A stretch of DNA of 8,982 nucleotides, taken from contig JAIXZU010000155.1 of NCBI GenBank assembly GCA_027489415.1, positions 1 to 8,982 of the forward strand, written 5' to 3'. The notes under the pieces were generated by a model, which was not told the DNA's origin, did not search any database, and saw only the letters and a program-made list of their open reading frames with translations. The DNA is from Alphaproteobacteria bacterium (GTDB lineage Bacteria; Pseudomonadota; Alphaproteobacteria; UBA2136; UBA6156). Position 1 is the stretch's first letter; each line of letters opens with the position of its first letter. Both the position numbers and the translations under genes were made by a program. This document shows, in pieces, positions 1 through 6,040 of the stretch.

Positions 1-1
1 C

Positions 2-394
2 AAAAACGTCGGCCAGCGCCGCACCGCCCAAACCGTCTCGCAGGAACTCAAGCTCAACTTCCCCAACTCCGGCATGGAGCTCGACACCCTCACCGTCTAC
101 ATCGAGGAATCCACCTCCACCCTCGCCGTGCAGCGCACCGCCGCCATCCAGCGCGCCCAGATAGACCTCTCCGGCGCCATCACCCTCACCAGCCCCGAGG
201 GCACCAAACTCCTGCAAACCGAACTCTCCGCCACCGCGCCCTACAACGTGGAGGACACCCCCTACAGCACCGAATCCGGCAAAACCTACGCCCGCATCAC
301 CGCGGCCCGTAACCTCGCCGATGAAATCGCCCGCCGTATCTATCTCTATTACAGCACCCACAAGAACACCGGCACCAAGCCAGCCGTCAAATAA
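2..394 (+). CDS. lptE: LptE-like LPS-assembly lipoprotein, C-terminal part (5' end outside window)
   Basis: The reading frame is open from base 2 to the TAA at 392-394, giving about 130 residues; the signal peptide and lipobox would lie upstream of the window. In this family LptE is the outer-membrane lipoprotein that plugs the LptD barrel and helps deliver lipopolysaccharide to the cell surface. The visible part fits: an alternating beta-strand region with short polar strands (AAIQRAQIDLSGAITL), a strand ending in TELSATAPYNV, then a Tyr-containing segment and a terminal amphipathic helix (ARNLADEIARRIYLYY). The position 11 nt upstream of holA supports the call, because leuS-lptE-holA is a widespread proteobacterial order. 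An in-frame ATG at 74 is internal and not a likely start, since the homologous frame continues upstream. Codons are strongly C-ending. The call rests partly on context because LptE sequences diverge quickly. Confidence 0.72.
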   Translation, partial: KNVGQRRTAQTVSQELKLNFPNSGMELDTLTVYIEESTSTLAVQRTAAIQRAQIDLSGAITLTSPEGTKLLQTELSATAPYNVEDTPYSTESGKTYARITAARNLADEIARRIYLYYSTHKNTGTKPAVK

Positions 395-405
395 CGGCGG
401 CGCCC

Positions 406-1437
406 ATGACGTCCATCTACCCCAACCAGCTTGTCAGCAATCTCAAGCCCCTCCCCTTGCTGGTGCTCTTGTGGGGGGACGACGCCGGCGCCCTGCGCCA
501 GTCCGCCCAGCAAGTTATCGCCGCCACGGGAGTGGACCCCACCGACCCCTTCGCCGCCGAGAAAATCTCACTGGCGGACCTCTTATCCGAGCCCTCCCGC
601 CTCGCGGACAGCGCCCAGACCCTCAGCTTCACCTCCCCCCACCGCCTCATCCACATCACGGGTATCTCCGGGGACGAACGCGCCGACGCCATCACCGGCC
701 TCACCAACGCCGTCAAAACCGCCCTCGCCTTCCCGCTCAGCAATGTCACCATTGTTATTGCCGTGCCCAAGCTGCTGGAGAAAACCTCTCCCCTCGTCAA
801 ATTCATCGAGGCCCACGGGCAAGCCCTCTCCGTGCGTTTCTTTACGGATAATGCGTCCGATATCGCAACCTTCCTTAAAACCGAATGTAACGCCGCGGGA
901 GTCGCCATAGAGCCCGACGCCCTCGCCACCCTCGCCGCCGGTCTGGGCGCGGACCGTGAAATCGCCCGCCGCGAAATCGAAAAACTGATTGTCTACGCAG
1001 GCAACGAGTCCCCCATCACGGTGAGTCACGTACAGGAATCCTTGGCCGGCGCCATTCCGGCGGACGCCTTCCGCCTCGCCGAGGCAGTCGGCAGTCGCAA
1101 TAAAACCGAAACCGACCGCCTGCTCCAGCACCTCATTCATCAGGGGGAAGACCTCACCTCGGCCTTCTCCCTCGTCCTGCGCCACCTGCAAAGCATCAAG
1201 CTCGGCGCCGAACTCCGTGCCCAGAACCAGCCGGAATCCGAAATCCTCAAACTCACCGGCAAATTCAAGGCCCCGCGGAATGTCCAGAGCGACTTCCTCA
1301 AACAAATCAACACCTATCCCCCGTCCCGCCTCGCGGTACTGAGCGACTACGCCCTGGACACCCTCTCCCAAGCGCGCTCCGGCTACCTGGACCCCAACCT
1401 CGTCTTCTCCCGCGCCCTCCTCGGCCTCAGCCACTAA
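406..1437 (+). CDS. holA: DNA polymerase III subunit delta
   Basis: The protein has 343 residues, the usual length for HolA. Delta is the clamp-loader subunit that opens the beta sliding clamp during replisome loading. The N-terminal part (about residues 18-140) is the degenerate AAA+ fold starting with LPLLVLLWGDDAGALRQS. A middle helical domain contains LAAGLGADREIARREIEKL, a very characteristic delta segment where the chain chooses clamp-contacting helices. It is followed by ITVSHVQESLAG and the C-terminal collar domain (about 215-340), with AFRLAEAVGSRNKTETDRLL and LVLRHLQSIKLGAEL. The ATG lies 11 nt after the lptE stop with no good Shine-Dalgarno, so it is probably translated by coupling from lptE. 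No terminator follows directly. Overlapping frames on both strands here are shadows produced by the high GC content. Confidence 0.95.
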   Translation: MTSIYPNQLVSNLKPLPLLVLLWGDDAGALRQSAQQVIAATGVDPTDPFAAEKISLADLLSEPSRLADSAQTLSFTSPHRLIHITGISGDERADAITGLTNAVKTALAFPLSNVTIVIAVPKLLEKTSPLVKFIEAHGQALSVRFFTDNASDIATFLKTECNAAGVAIEPDALATLAAGLGADREIARREIEKLIVYAGNESPITVSHVQESLAGAIPADAFRLAEAVGSRNKTETDRLLQHLIHQGEDLTSAFSLVLRHLQSIKLGAELRAQNQPESEILKLTGKFKAPRNVQSDFLKQINTYPPSRLAVLSDYALDTLSQARSGYLDPNLVFSRALLGLSH

Positions 1438-1471
1438 AACCCTTTATAAACTGCCTGTAGACGCCTATGCC

Positions 1472-1617
1472 CGAAGCTGAAAAGTCCCCCGGTCTCTGTA
1501 GGCCGTAACCTATCGGGAAACCGTGCCAGCCGGATGCTTTCCTCAAAAATCTTATTTTTGTTGGAAAGGACCGAGCCGGCACCACCCCTACCCATCTCCG
1601 GCACTTCCGGGGCTTCG
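1472..1617. repeat. Large imperfect palindrome after holA; candidate structured RNA or miniature repeat element
   Basis: The core at 1523-1582 folds into a 60-nt hairpin: GTGCC (1523-1527) pairs with GGCAC (1578-1582), GCTTTCC-type bases (1537-1542) pair with GGAAAG (1563-1568), and CAAAAAT (1544-1550) pairs with ATTTTTG (1554-1560) around a 3-nt loop. Pairing continues outward with interruptions: GGG (1515-1517) with CCC (1585-1587), CCCGG (1488-1492) with CCGGG (1607-1611), and CGAAGC (1472-1477) with GCTTCG (1612-1617), the last two sharing one base. There is no U-run on either strand after the core, so it is not a simple terminator. The 1438-1677 gap holds no credible gene. It could be a 6S-like or other structured RNA, or a dispersed palindromic element; the sequence alone does not decide. 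Confidence 0.55.
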
Positions 1618-1640
1618 TAGCCTCAATCACACCTCTGTCC

Positions 1641-1670
1641 CAAAGCAAAAGCCGCCCCGAAGGGCGGCTT
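1641..1670 (-). terminator. Rho-independent terminator for the 1678-2526 gene
   Basis: Arms 1649-1657 and 1662-1670 (AAGCCGCCC / GGGCGGCTT) form a perfect 9-bp stem with a 4-nt loop, read on the minus strand as TTCG, a stable tetraloop. The minus-strand stem is followed by TTGCTTTG, a U-rich tail. It lies 8 nt beyond the stop codon of the minus-strand gene. On the plus strand the tail is poor, so it would stop holA transcripts less well. Confidence 0.85.
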
Positions 1671-1677
1671 GTCGTAG

Positions 1678-2526
1678 TTAGGTGTGTACATAGCTTGTTA
1701 CCGGGTTGGTACAACAATACACATGAGAAAGTGGCAGTCCGGCAGGCAATTTCACCGTAGATTCCGGCAAAGGCAGAACTTCGTCGGCAGGTGTCGTTTC
1801 CACCAGCCGCACCAGCTCCAGCGCAAATGCTTCCGCATCGGCCTCACTGTCAAAGTCCCAACCATGTTCATAGCGTGCTTTCCCACCTGTTTCTTCCGGC
1901 ATCGGACGGTTTTCCGGAAAGAAAACGCCCCACTTCCATACCATGTCATGCGCAGTCTGGGCAAAAGAACGGATAAACGGAATATTACCCGCAATCTTGG
2001 GTAGGTAAGGCAACCTGTCAGGGTCGGGCTTGGCCAGCCAGTAGTCTGAAACGCACTGCCGCACCGAATCTTTAGTAACCAGAATGAACCCTGCCTCACC
2101 ATACCGATAAGTATTGGGATGATTGAGGTCACCCATCATTGTGCGGCGGGAAATCACTGCATCCTGATGATAGAATGCAAGTCGCCCAAGCAGAAAATCC
2201 AATCCCGCCAGCGGAAGTTGGCAATCTTCTTCACGCTGCCAGTCAGAATGGCTGAAAAGCATCCGTTGGGCCGTAGCCCGTTCCCATGCAGCCCTGCCAA
2301 GGGGCATCAGCATCTTGGCGGGGTCTTCTGTGACTTCAAACAGCGTCAGGAGGACCTCCAGACGGGCTTTGCACTCCAAGGCCTTGGCCAGTTGAAGATT
2401 CTTCTGACCTTGCTCGGCAATTCTTTCCATCAATCTAAGATCGGCTTCCAGCGGTGTCAGTTCCAGTTTCATGGCTTGCATGGAAATTCCACGTTCACCG
2501 CGTATATCCTGCATCAAAAGGGTCAT
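1678..2526 (-). CDS. Hypothetical protein of unknown function, 282 aa
   Basis: I do not recognise a family. The protein is soluble in appearance, with no signal peptide or membrane segment. Residues 19-72 are Leu/Glu/Lys-rich and look like a helical hairpin or coiled coil (LTPLEADLRLMERIAEQGQK...ALECKARLEVLLTLFEV). A central mixed region has many aromatic residues, including WQREEDCQLPLAGLDFLLGRLAFYHQD, then a stretch with SDYWLAKPDPDRLPYLPKIAG and MVWKWGVFFPENRPMP. An acidic helix (DSEADAEAFALELVRLVE) precedes a Pro/Leu-rich tail with a Cys-Cys pair. The start at 2526 is supported by a purine-rich Shine-Dalgarno (GAGGGAGAGA, about 2531-2540) just upstream; Met5, Met16 and Met19 are weaker alternatives. 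It is flanked by its own downstream terminator and by the terminator of the LppC gene upstream, so it must be transcribed alone. Even codon use and good signals argue for a real gene. A phage or mobile origin is possible but nothing shows it. Confidence 0.75.
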   Translation of the reverse strand: MTLLMQDIRGERGISMQAMKLELTPLEADLRLMERIAEQGQKNLQLAKALECKARLEVLLTLFEVTEDPAKMLMPLGRAAWERATAQRMLFSHSDWQREEDCQLPLAGLDFLLGRLAFYHQDAVISRRTMMGDLNHPNTYRYGEAGFILVTKDSVRQCVSDYWLAKPDPDRLPYLPKIAGNIPFIRSFAQTAHDMVWKWGVFFPENRPMPEETGGKARYEHGWDFDSEADAEAFALELVRLVETTPADEVLPLPESTVKLPAGLPLSHVYCCTNPVTSYVHT

Positions 2527-2608
2527 AATGTCTCTCCCTCAGCCAGCCCCCATGGCCAGCCTCTTGAATAAATGACGTATACACGACTTCTAACCATCTG
2601 CAAATCCG

Positions 2609-2632
2609 AAAAAAGGAGCGCCGATGCGCTCC
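2609..2632 (-). terminator. Rho-independent terminator of the LppC-family gene
   Basis: GGAGCGC (2615-2621) and GCGCTCC (2626-2632) form a perfect 7-bp GC-rich stem with a 4-nt loop. On the minus strand the stem is followed by six U residues (2609-2614 are all A on the plus strand). It sits about 20 nt beyond the stop codon at 2653 and separates that gene from the 1678-2526 gene. Confidence 0.93.
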
Positions 2633-2652
2633 GTTGGGTCAGAACTCACTCA

Positions 2653-4281
2653 CTATCGCCAATTCCAGCTTCCGGCGTTACCAGCTGGCTGCAAATCCTG
2701 CGGCAACGTCAGCGGCGCCAACGTCAGGGCAGGGGCCACCACCTCAAACTGGCTGCCACCAACCCGCACCACATCCAACCCGCGGGACGACAACCCGTTA
2801 GCATCAAACGCAAAGTACCCACCACTGCCATAAAAACCTTCCGGCCGCTGCAGCAGTTGGCCAACCTGCTGGCCGGTGCGCTGCTTCTCAGCCGCCACAT
2901 CTGCCAGAATCCGCGCCGTATCATAGCCGACAACCGCCAGCGCATTGGCCTTGCCGCCAAACGCCGAGGTATAAGCCTGCTCAAACCCAAACGCCTTGGG
3001 TGGCGCCGCAAACACTGCATCTTGCATCCCGGTGCCAGGCTTCAATAAGGTATTATTCTGCCACAATCCGGTTCCCAGCAGCATCACCCCAGCTTTATCA
3101 ATGTCATAATAGTTAAGCTGGGCGCGCAACAACGCCATGCCACCCGCAGGTGCAGGCACAAACAGCGCATCAAATGGCACTACCCCCGGGGTGGTGCCTA
3201 CAATATCCCTAATACTCGCCCCCACATCCGTCGCCTTGGGGTCAAAGAAAGCCGTCTTGGTCACGGTCGCACCCAACCGTTTCGCTTCCAAGGCAAAGGC
3301 CTCAGCCGCTTCGCTACCGTACGCAGACGAGGGGGCTAACACCGCAAACCTGCTCTTGCCAGCACTCACCGCGCGCCGCGCCGCCAGTTTGGCCTGTTCG
3401 CTGGGCAGATAGTTCAAACCGTACACACCCTTGCCCAGTACACTACGGTCATTACTCAGCGCCAATACCGGTACGCCTGCCGCGCGCATGGTCTCAGCAA
3501 TTTCCGTCACGGCTGGCGCCAAAAGTGGCCCCACGAGCACATCAATATTCTGCTCGCCCAAGGCTTTAGCAGCTTGGGCAGCCTGGGCCGCATCACCCAC
3601 ATTCATCACCAACAGTTCAACTCGCGCCCCTCGGCGGCCATCAAACTCCTGCAAACCCAGTTGCAGGCCATGCAGAATACTCAAGCCCACATCGCCCAAC
3701 TGTCCATCCATCGGCAGCATCACACCCACACGTAATACTAAGCTTGGCGCAGCCTCCGTATACGTGTCACTTGCCGCGCGTATCCGCTCATAGCGCTCAG
3801 GGCTCGGCTTATCCATCAACCGTTCGTATTGCGCCAGCCAAGGGTTCGCCTCCAGCACACCCTTCTCGGCAAGGTGTCGGTCAGCCAACTGGAGCAACAA
3901 GTTGCCCCTCAGCTTACCTACAGCGCGTCCTAGTGCAGTTTCATCACGGAGTGTACCTTCCAGCGCCTGCAAGGCTTTGGCATCCTCACCCAACTGGCTC
4001 AGGGCCAAAGCAAGGCCAAACCGCGCCTGCGCCCGCTGTTCCGGCGTATCCACATTCACCAGTGGGGTAAAGTACCGCACCGCTTCGCTCCATTGGTTGC
4101 GGCGCAGTGCCGTGGTCGCCGCTTCAAACCCACCCTGTACGCTACTGGTCACAGCGGGCAGGGGGCGGGTAATTGGGGCAGGGGCCTGCTGGGCTTGTAC
4201 GGCAATGGGGCTGCTTCCTAGCAGCACCAACGTCAATAAACTTGCAACGGGGGCACGGTAAGGGCTTATTATTGTGTTCAT
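2653..4281 (-). CDS. LppC/LpoA-type penicillin-binding protein activator family protein (type I periplasmic-binding fold)
   Basis: The protein has 542 residues when started at 4281. This ATG gives a clean signal peptide: hydrophobic residues 12-23 and a signal peptidase I site near AVQA (27-30); an SD-like AGG lies 5 nt upstream. A longer frame to 4371 adds 30 Arg-rich residues that would bury the signal peptide and overlaps yraN, so I rejected it. Residues about 50-145 contain TPR-like helices (LRRNQWSEAVRYFTPLV, ARFGLALALSQLGEDAKAL). From about residue 208 a type I periplasmic-binding domain runs to the C terminus: LRVGVMLPMDGQLGDVG, IDVLVGPLLAPAVTEIAE, VPVLALSNDRSVLG and VVGYDTARILAD. Relatives (LpoA in gammaproteobacteria) activate peptidoglycan synthases from the outer membrane. 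Here no lipobox Cys is visible, so it looks like a soluble periplasmic protein. A role in peptidoglycan synthesis is inferred by family only. Confidence 0.88.
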   Translation of the reverse strand: MNTIISPYRAPVASLLTLVLLGSSPIAVQAQQAPAPITRPLPAVTSSVQGGFEAATTALRRNQWSEAVRYFTPLVNVDTPEQRAQARFGLALALSQLGEDAKALQALEGTLRDETALGRAVGKLRGNLLLQLADRHLAEKGVLEANPWLAQYERLMDKPSPERYERIRAASDTYTEAAPSLVLRVGVMLPMDGQLGDVGLSILHGLQLGLQEFDGRRGARVELLVMNVGDAAQAAQAAKALGEQNIDVLVGPLLAPAVTEIAETMRAAGVPVLALSNDRSVLGKGVYGLNYLPSEQAKLAARRAVSAGKSRFAVLAPSSAYGSEAAEAFALEAKRLGATVTKTAFFDPKATDVGASIRDIVGTTPGVVPFDALFVPAPAGGMALLRAQLNYYDIDKAGVMLLGTGLWQNNTLLKPGTGMQDAVFAAPPKAFGFEQAYTSAFGGKANALAVVGYDTARILADVAAEKQRTGQQVGQLLQRPEGFYGSGGYFAFDANGLSSRGLDVVRVGGSQFEVVAPALTLAPLTLPQDLQPAGNAGSWNWR

Positions 4282-4657
4282 GACACCTAGCCTACCCTTG
4301 CTAACCCGGCTTGCCAAGCGCCTCCACCCGCACCTGCGCGGAGGTCTGGCCGAAAAAGTGGCGCTCGTCACCTATCTTCTCCAAGGTTACAGGCCGTTAC
4401 GCTTACACTCACGGTCTTTAGCGCAAACTGACCTCACCCTTACCCGCGGCCACACCATCCTGTTGGTGGAGGTCAAATACCGCACCAGCCGCAGCCGCGG
4501 CCACTTCGCCGTCACGCCGCAGCAGCAATCCCGCCTCACGCACCAGATGTCCGCCCTCGCAGGCCGCTATCCCAAGCATACACTTCGGCTGGAACTCTTT
4601 CTGGTCTTTCCTCACTGGCCCTTTGTCCAGCGTATACCGCACGCGTTTATGCGTTGA
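4274..4657 (+). CDS. yraN: YraN family (UPF0102) nuclease-fold protein
   Basis: The protein has 127 residues, normal for the family. YraN proteins have a restriction-endonuclease-like (PD-(D/E)XK) fold; their cellular role is poorly defined. The family pattern is visible: GGLAEKVALVTYLLQGYRPL (the helix with a conserved Glu, then the GYxIL strand), an Asp in AQTDLTLTRG, then LLVEVKYR, which supplies the ExK motif, and VTPQQQSRL. The usual GEIDLI motif is replaced by AQTDLT, so the Asp and ExK residues remain but the flanking Gly-Glu is lost. Start choice: GTG at 4274 has TAAGGG 9 nt upstream; ATG at 4280 is the alternative and overlaps the divergent LppC start. In many alphaproteobacteria rsmI lies directly upstream of yraN; here it is absent. 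The BON gene follows 42 nt downstream and is probably co-transcribed. Confidence 0.85.
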   Translation: MFMTPSLPLLTRLAKRLHPHLRGGLAEKVALVTYLLQGYRPLRLHSRSLAQTDLTLTRGHTILLVEVKYRTSRSRGHFAVTPQQQSRLTHQMSALAGRYPKHTLRLELFLVFPHWPFVQRIPHAFMR

Positions 4658-4699
4658 CATTCATCCGCCACCCTCTACCATGACGACAATAGTCATTTG

Positions 4700-5377
4700 A
4701 TGAAAGCAGTATCCATGAATTTACCCTCCAGTGGTAACCTGAAATTGGCTCTCACCGCCATCTTATCCACATCACTTCTCACCGGTTGCGCAGCACCGCT
4801 TGTCGTGGGTGCGGCCGCCAGCGCGGGTTACATCGGCCTGCAAAATCGCCCGACCGGCCAAATCGCCGCGGATTCCGAGCTAAAAGCTCAAATCAAACAA
4901 CAACTTGTCCAATCCAACTTTGCCTACCTGACCGACATCGGTATCGACGTCTACTACGCCGACGTCCTCCTCACCGGCGTCGTCCCAACCAACGCAGAAG
5001 GTGAACGAGTTTTGACAGTTATCCGTCAAACTCCGGGCGTAAAGAAGGTCTATAACGAGCTCTTTGTCGGTGCCGCCTACACCGCTGGCCAGAAAGCCAA
5101 GGATGCTTGGATCGCCGCCCAGATTCAGCCACGTCTCCTCGGTGCCAAGGATGCCTACCCTTTGAATTACTTGATAACCACGGTCAATAACCATGTGTAC
5201 ATCATGGGGGATACCGCAACACAGGGCGAAAAGGATCACGTCCTCCACATTCTCCGCACGACAAGAGGCGTCCAACAGGTTCACGATTACCTGAATATTA
5301 AGTCTTCCGTGGAAGCCCAGGATCGCCCCGGCTCAATCCCACAAAAAAACAATCCCTTACCTGTTGTTACTCCCTAA
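4700..5377 (+). CDS. Outer-membrane/periplasmic lipoprotein with two BON domains
   Basis: The protein has 225 residues from ATG 4700. The N terminus is a lipoprotein signal: a Lys-containing n-region, hydrophobic ALTAILSTSLL, then the lipobox LLTG-Cys30. The residue after Cys is Ala, compatible with outer-membrane sorting. Two BON domains follow: about residues 58-125 (DSELKAQIKQQLVQS ... VLLTGVVPTNAEGERVLTVI, then GVKKVYNEL) and about 133-202 (DAWIAAQIQPRLLG ... HVYIMGDTATQGEKDHVL, then GVQQVHDYL). This is the architecture of OsmY/DolP-like proteins, which bind phospholipid and support envelope integrity; the exact role here is inference. Start is uncertain: TTG 4697, ATG 4700 and ATG 4715 all give a good signal peptide and none has a clear Shine-Dalgarno. 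The tail after residue 205 is Pro/Gln/Asn-rich and probably disordered. A terminator follows 22 nt after the stop. Confidence 0.9.
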   Translation: MKAVSMNLPSSGNLKLALTAILSTSLLTGCAAPLVVGAAASAGYIGLQNRPTGQIAADSELKAQIKQQLVQSNFAYLTDIGIDVYYADVLLTGVVPTNAEGERVLTVIRQTPGVKKVYNELFVGAAYTAGQKAKDAWIAAQIQPRLLGAKDAYPLNYLITTVNNHVYIMGDTATQGEKDHVLHILRTTRGVQQVHDYLNIKSSVEAQDRPGSIPQKNNPLPVVTP

Positions 5378-5399
5378 TTTTCGAATAAACATCACCCAT

Positions 5400-5419
5400 G
5401 GCGCCTAGGGCGCCTTTTT
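5400..5419 (+). terminator. Rho-independent terminator of the yraN-BON unit
   Basis: GGCGCC (5400-5405) and GGCGCC (5409-5414) form a 6-bp all-GC stem with a 3-nt loop (TAG), followed by TTTTT (5415-5419). It starts 22 nt after the BON gene stop codon. Confidence 0.9.
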
Positions 5420-5421
5420 AA

Positions 5422-5489
5422 CGCCTCTCATCCGCCTACCTGATAGTTCATGTCGGATACGCAAATTCCCCACATAATCGCCTCTCATC
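5422..5489 (+). repeat. Pair of 11-bp direct repeats CGCCTCTCATC
   Basis: CGCCTCTCATC occurs exactly at 5422-5432 and 5479-5489, start to start 57 nt. Both copies lie in the non-coding gap just after the BON terminator. Chance duplication of an 11-mer within a 640-nt region is unlikely but not excluded. No function can be assigned. Confidence 0.5.
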
Positions 5490-5568
5490 ATGCCACGGCA
5501 CTGGATATATGTATTTACAACACCTTACCTGATTTCCGAGCTTCGCACCACCATATCTCGTGGAACTA

Positions 5569-5935
5569 TGTGAATCATGTTGCATGTTTCTGTGAAACAT
5601 AGCCTCCTTTCACATCGTGACTCGATAAAACGGGTATAACTTCATCGGCCGCTCAATAAATGAGTTTCATGACTTCACAAGGCGCTGTATAAAATCTGTG
5701 CAATTTGCCAGAATGTGCACTGCAAATATGTCAAGGGGTAGGGGGGTAGGTGTTCGTCTGCCAATGAGTGGGCAACGGAATTCTGCAACAGGTGAAAACG
5801 CATCTAAAACGACTAAAATGGCAGTTTCACACCAAGCACTGTAAACGTAAAAATGGCGCTAATACGCCTGCACAAAATGTGAATAAGTGCTCACATAAAT
5901 GTTATCTCATATATATCAATAGGGTTGGCTTCACA
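5569..5935. promoter_or_regulatory. Cluster of seven TTCACA/TGTGAA hexamers in the convergent intergenic gap
   Basis: The 5378-6021 gap has no credible gene; it lies between convergent BON and hemW genes. The hexamer TTCACA occurs at 5609, 5674, 5826 and 5930 on the plus strand, and as TGTGAA at 5569, 5591 and 5878. Random expectation for both strands over 367 nt is about 0.2. The copy at 5878-5886 reads TTATTCACA on the minus strand, matching the DnaA-box consensus TTATNCACA; the one at 5569-5577 differs from that nonamer at one position. A strongly A+T-rich stretch follows at 5983-6016. This could be a replication-initiator or transcription-factor binding region; I cannot tell which. The small 62-codon frame at 5768-5956 has no start signal and no recognisable content. 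Confidence 0.45.
5584..5600. repeat. Perfect 17-bp palindrome ATGTTTC-TGT-GAAACAT
   Basis: Two 7-bp arms (5584-5590 and 5594-5600) are perfect inverted copies around TGT. The right arm overlaps one of the TGTGAA hexamers of the surrounding cluster. The 7-3-7 layout is typical of dimeric-regulator operators, but no adjacent gene starts here, so operator function is only a suggestion. Confidence 0.5.
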
Positions 5936-5950
5936 TCATTGTGCACTGCA
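5714..5950 (+). repeat. Pair of 11-bp direct repeats TGTGCACTGCA
   Basis: TGTGCACTGCA occurs exactly at 5714-5724 and 5940-5950. The second copy is part of the palindrome at 5938-5954. Between them are a G-rich run (5735-5750) and three of the TTCACA-type hexamers. Confidence 0.5.
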
Positions 5951-5954
5951 CAAT
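5938..5954. repeat. Perfect 17-bp palindrome ATTGTGC-ACT-GCACAAT
   Basis: Arms at 5938-5944 and 5948-5954 are perfect inverted copies around ACT. It has the same 7-3-7 geometry as the palindromes at 5584-5600 and 8868-8884 but a different sequence. It lies about 30 nt before an A+T-rich tract. Confidence 0.5.
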
Positions 5955-6003
5955 AAGCTGAGAGGTGAGACAGAGAACACTCAAAAAAAATTAAAAATGA
6001 ATG

Positions 6004-6040
6004 AAATCAAACAAACAACTGTTACAGAATTGTGACAGTT
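6004..6040 (-). terminator. Likely terminator overlapping the hemW stop codon
   Basis: Arms 6017-6026 (AACTGTTACA) and 6031-6040 (TGTGACAGTT) pair over 10 positions with one mismatch and a 4-nt loop. On the minus strand the hairpin is followed by GTTTGTTTGATTT, a U-rich but interrupted tail, and the hemW stop (6022-6024) lies inside the stem. The stem is A+T-rich, so termination may be moderate. On the plus strand the mismatch becomes a G-U pair, so it could also act in that direction. Confidence 0.6.

Noticed and set aside
321..1434. Several long open frames overlapping holA on both strands
   Set aside because: They have Pro/Arg/Gly-rich or otherwise low-information translations, a shadow effect of GC-rich codons, while the holA frame carries family motifs.
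1473..1486. GAAGCTGA followed by AAGTCCC, reminiscent of the start of RNase P RNA
   Set aside because: The rest of the RNase P core, including the GAGGAAAGTCCGGGCT-type block, is absent.
1427..1717. 96-codon minus-strand frame across the holA-1678 gap
   Set aside because: It overlaps both neighbours, runs through the terminator hairpin and the palindrome, and has no Shine-Dalgarno or recognisable content.
4763..4771. Perfect TTATCCACA DnaA-box sequence
   Set aside because: It is a single copy inside the signal-peptide codons of the BON gene (Leu-Ser-Thr) and is about 800 nt from the hexamer cluster; most likely chance.
5735..5750. G-rich run resembling a G-quadruplex
   Set aside because: It lacks four separated runs of three or more G, so a stable three-layer quadruplex is not supported.
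5768..5956. 62-codon open frame in the convergent gap
   Set aside because: It has no Shine-Dalgarno, a Lys/Asn/His/Cys-rich random-looking translation, and it spans the repeats.
5957..5972. CTGAGAGGTGAGAC, similar to the CTGAGA core of TPP riboswitches
   Set aside because: The other conserved helices are missing and no gene begins downstream on that strand; the next gene ends there in the opposite direction.
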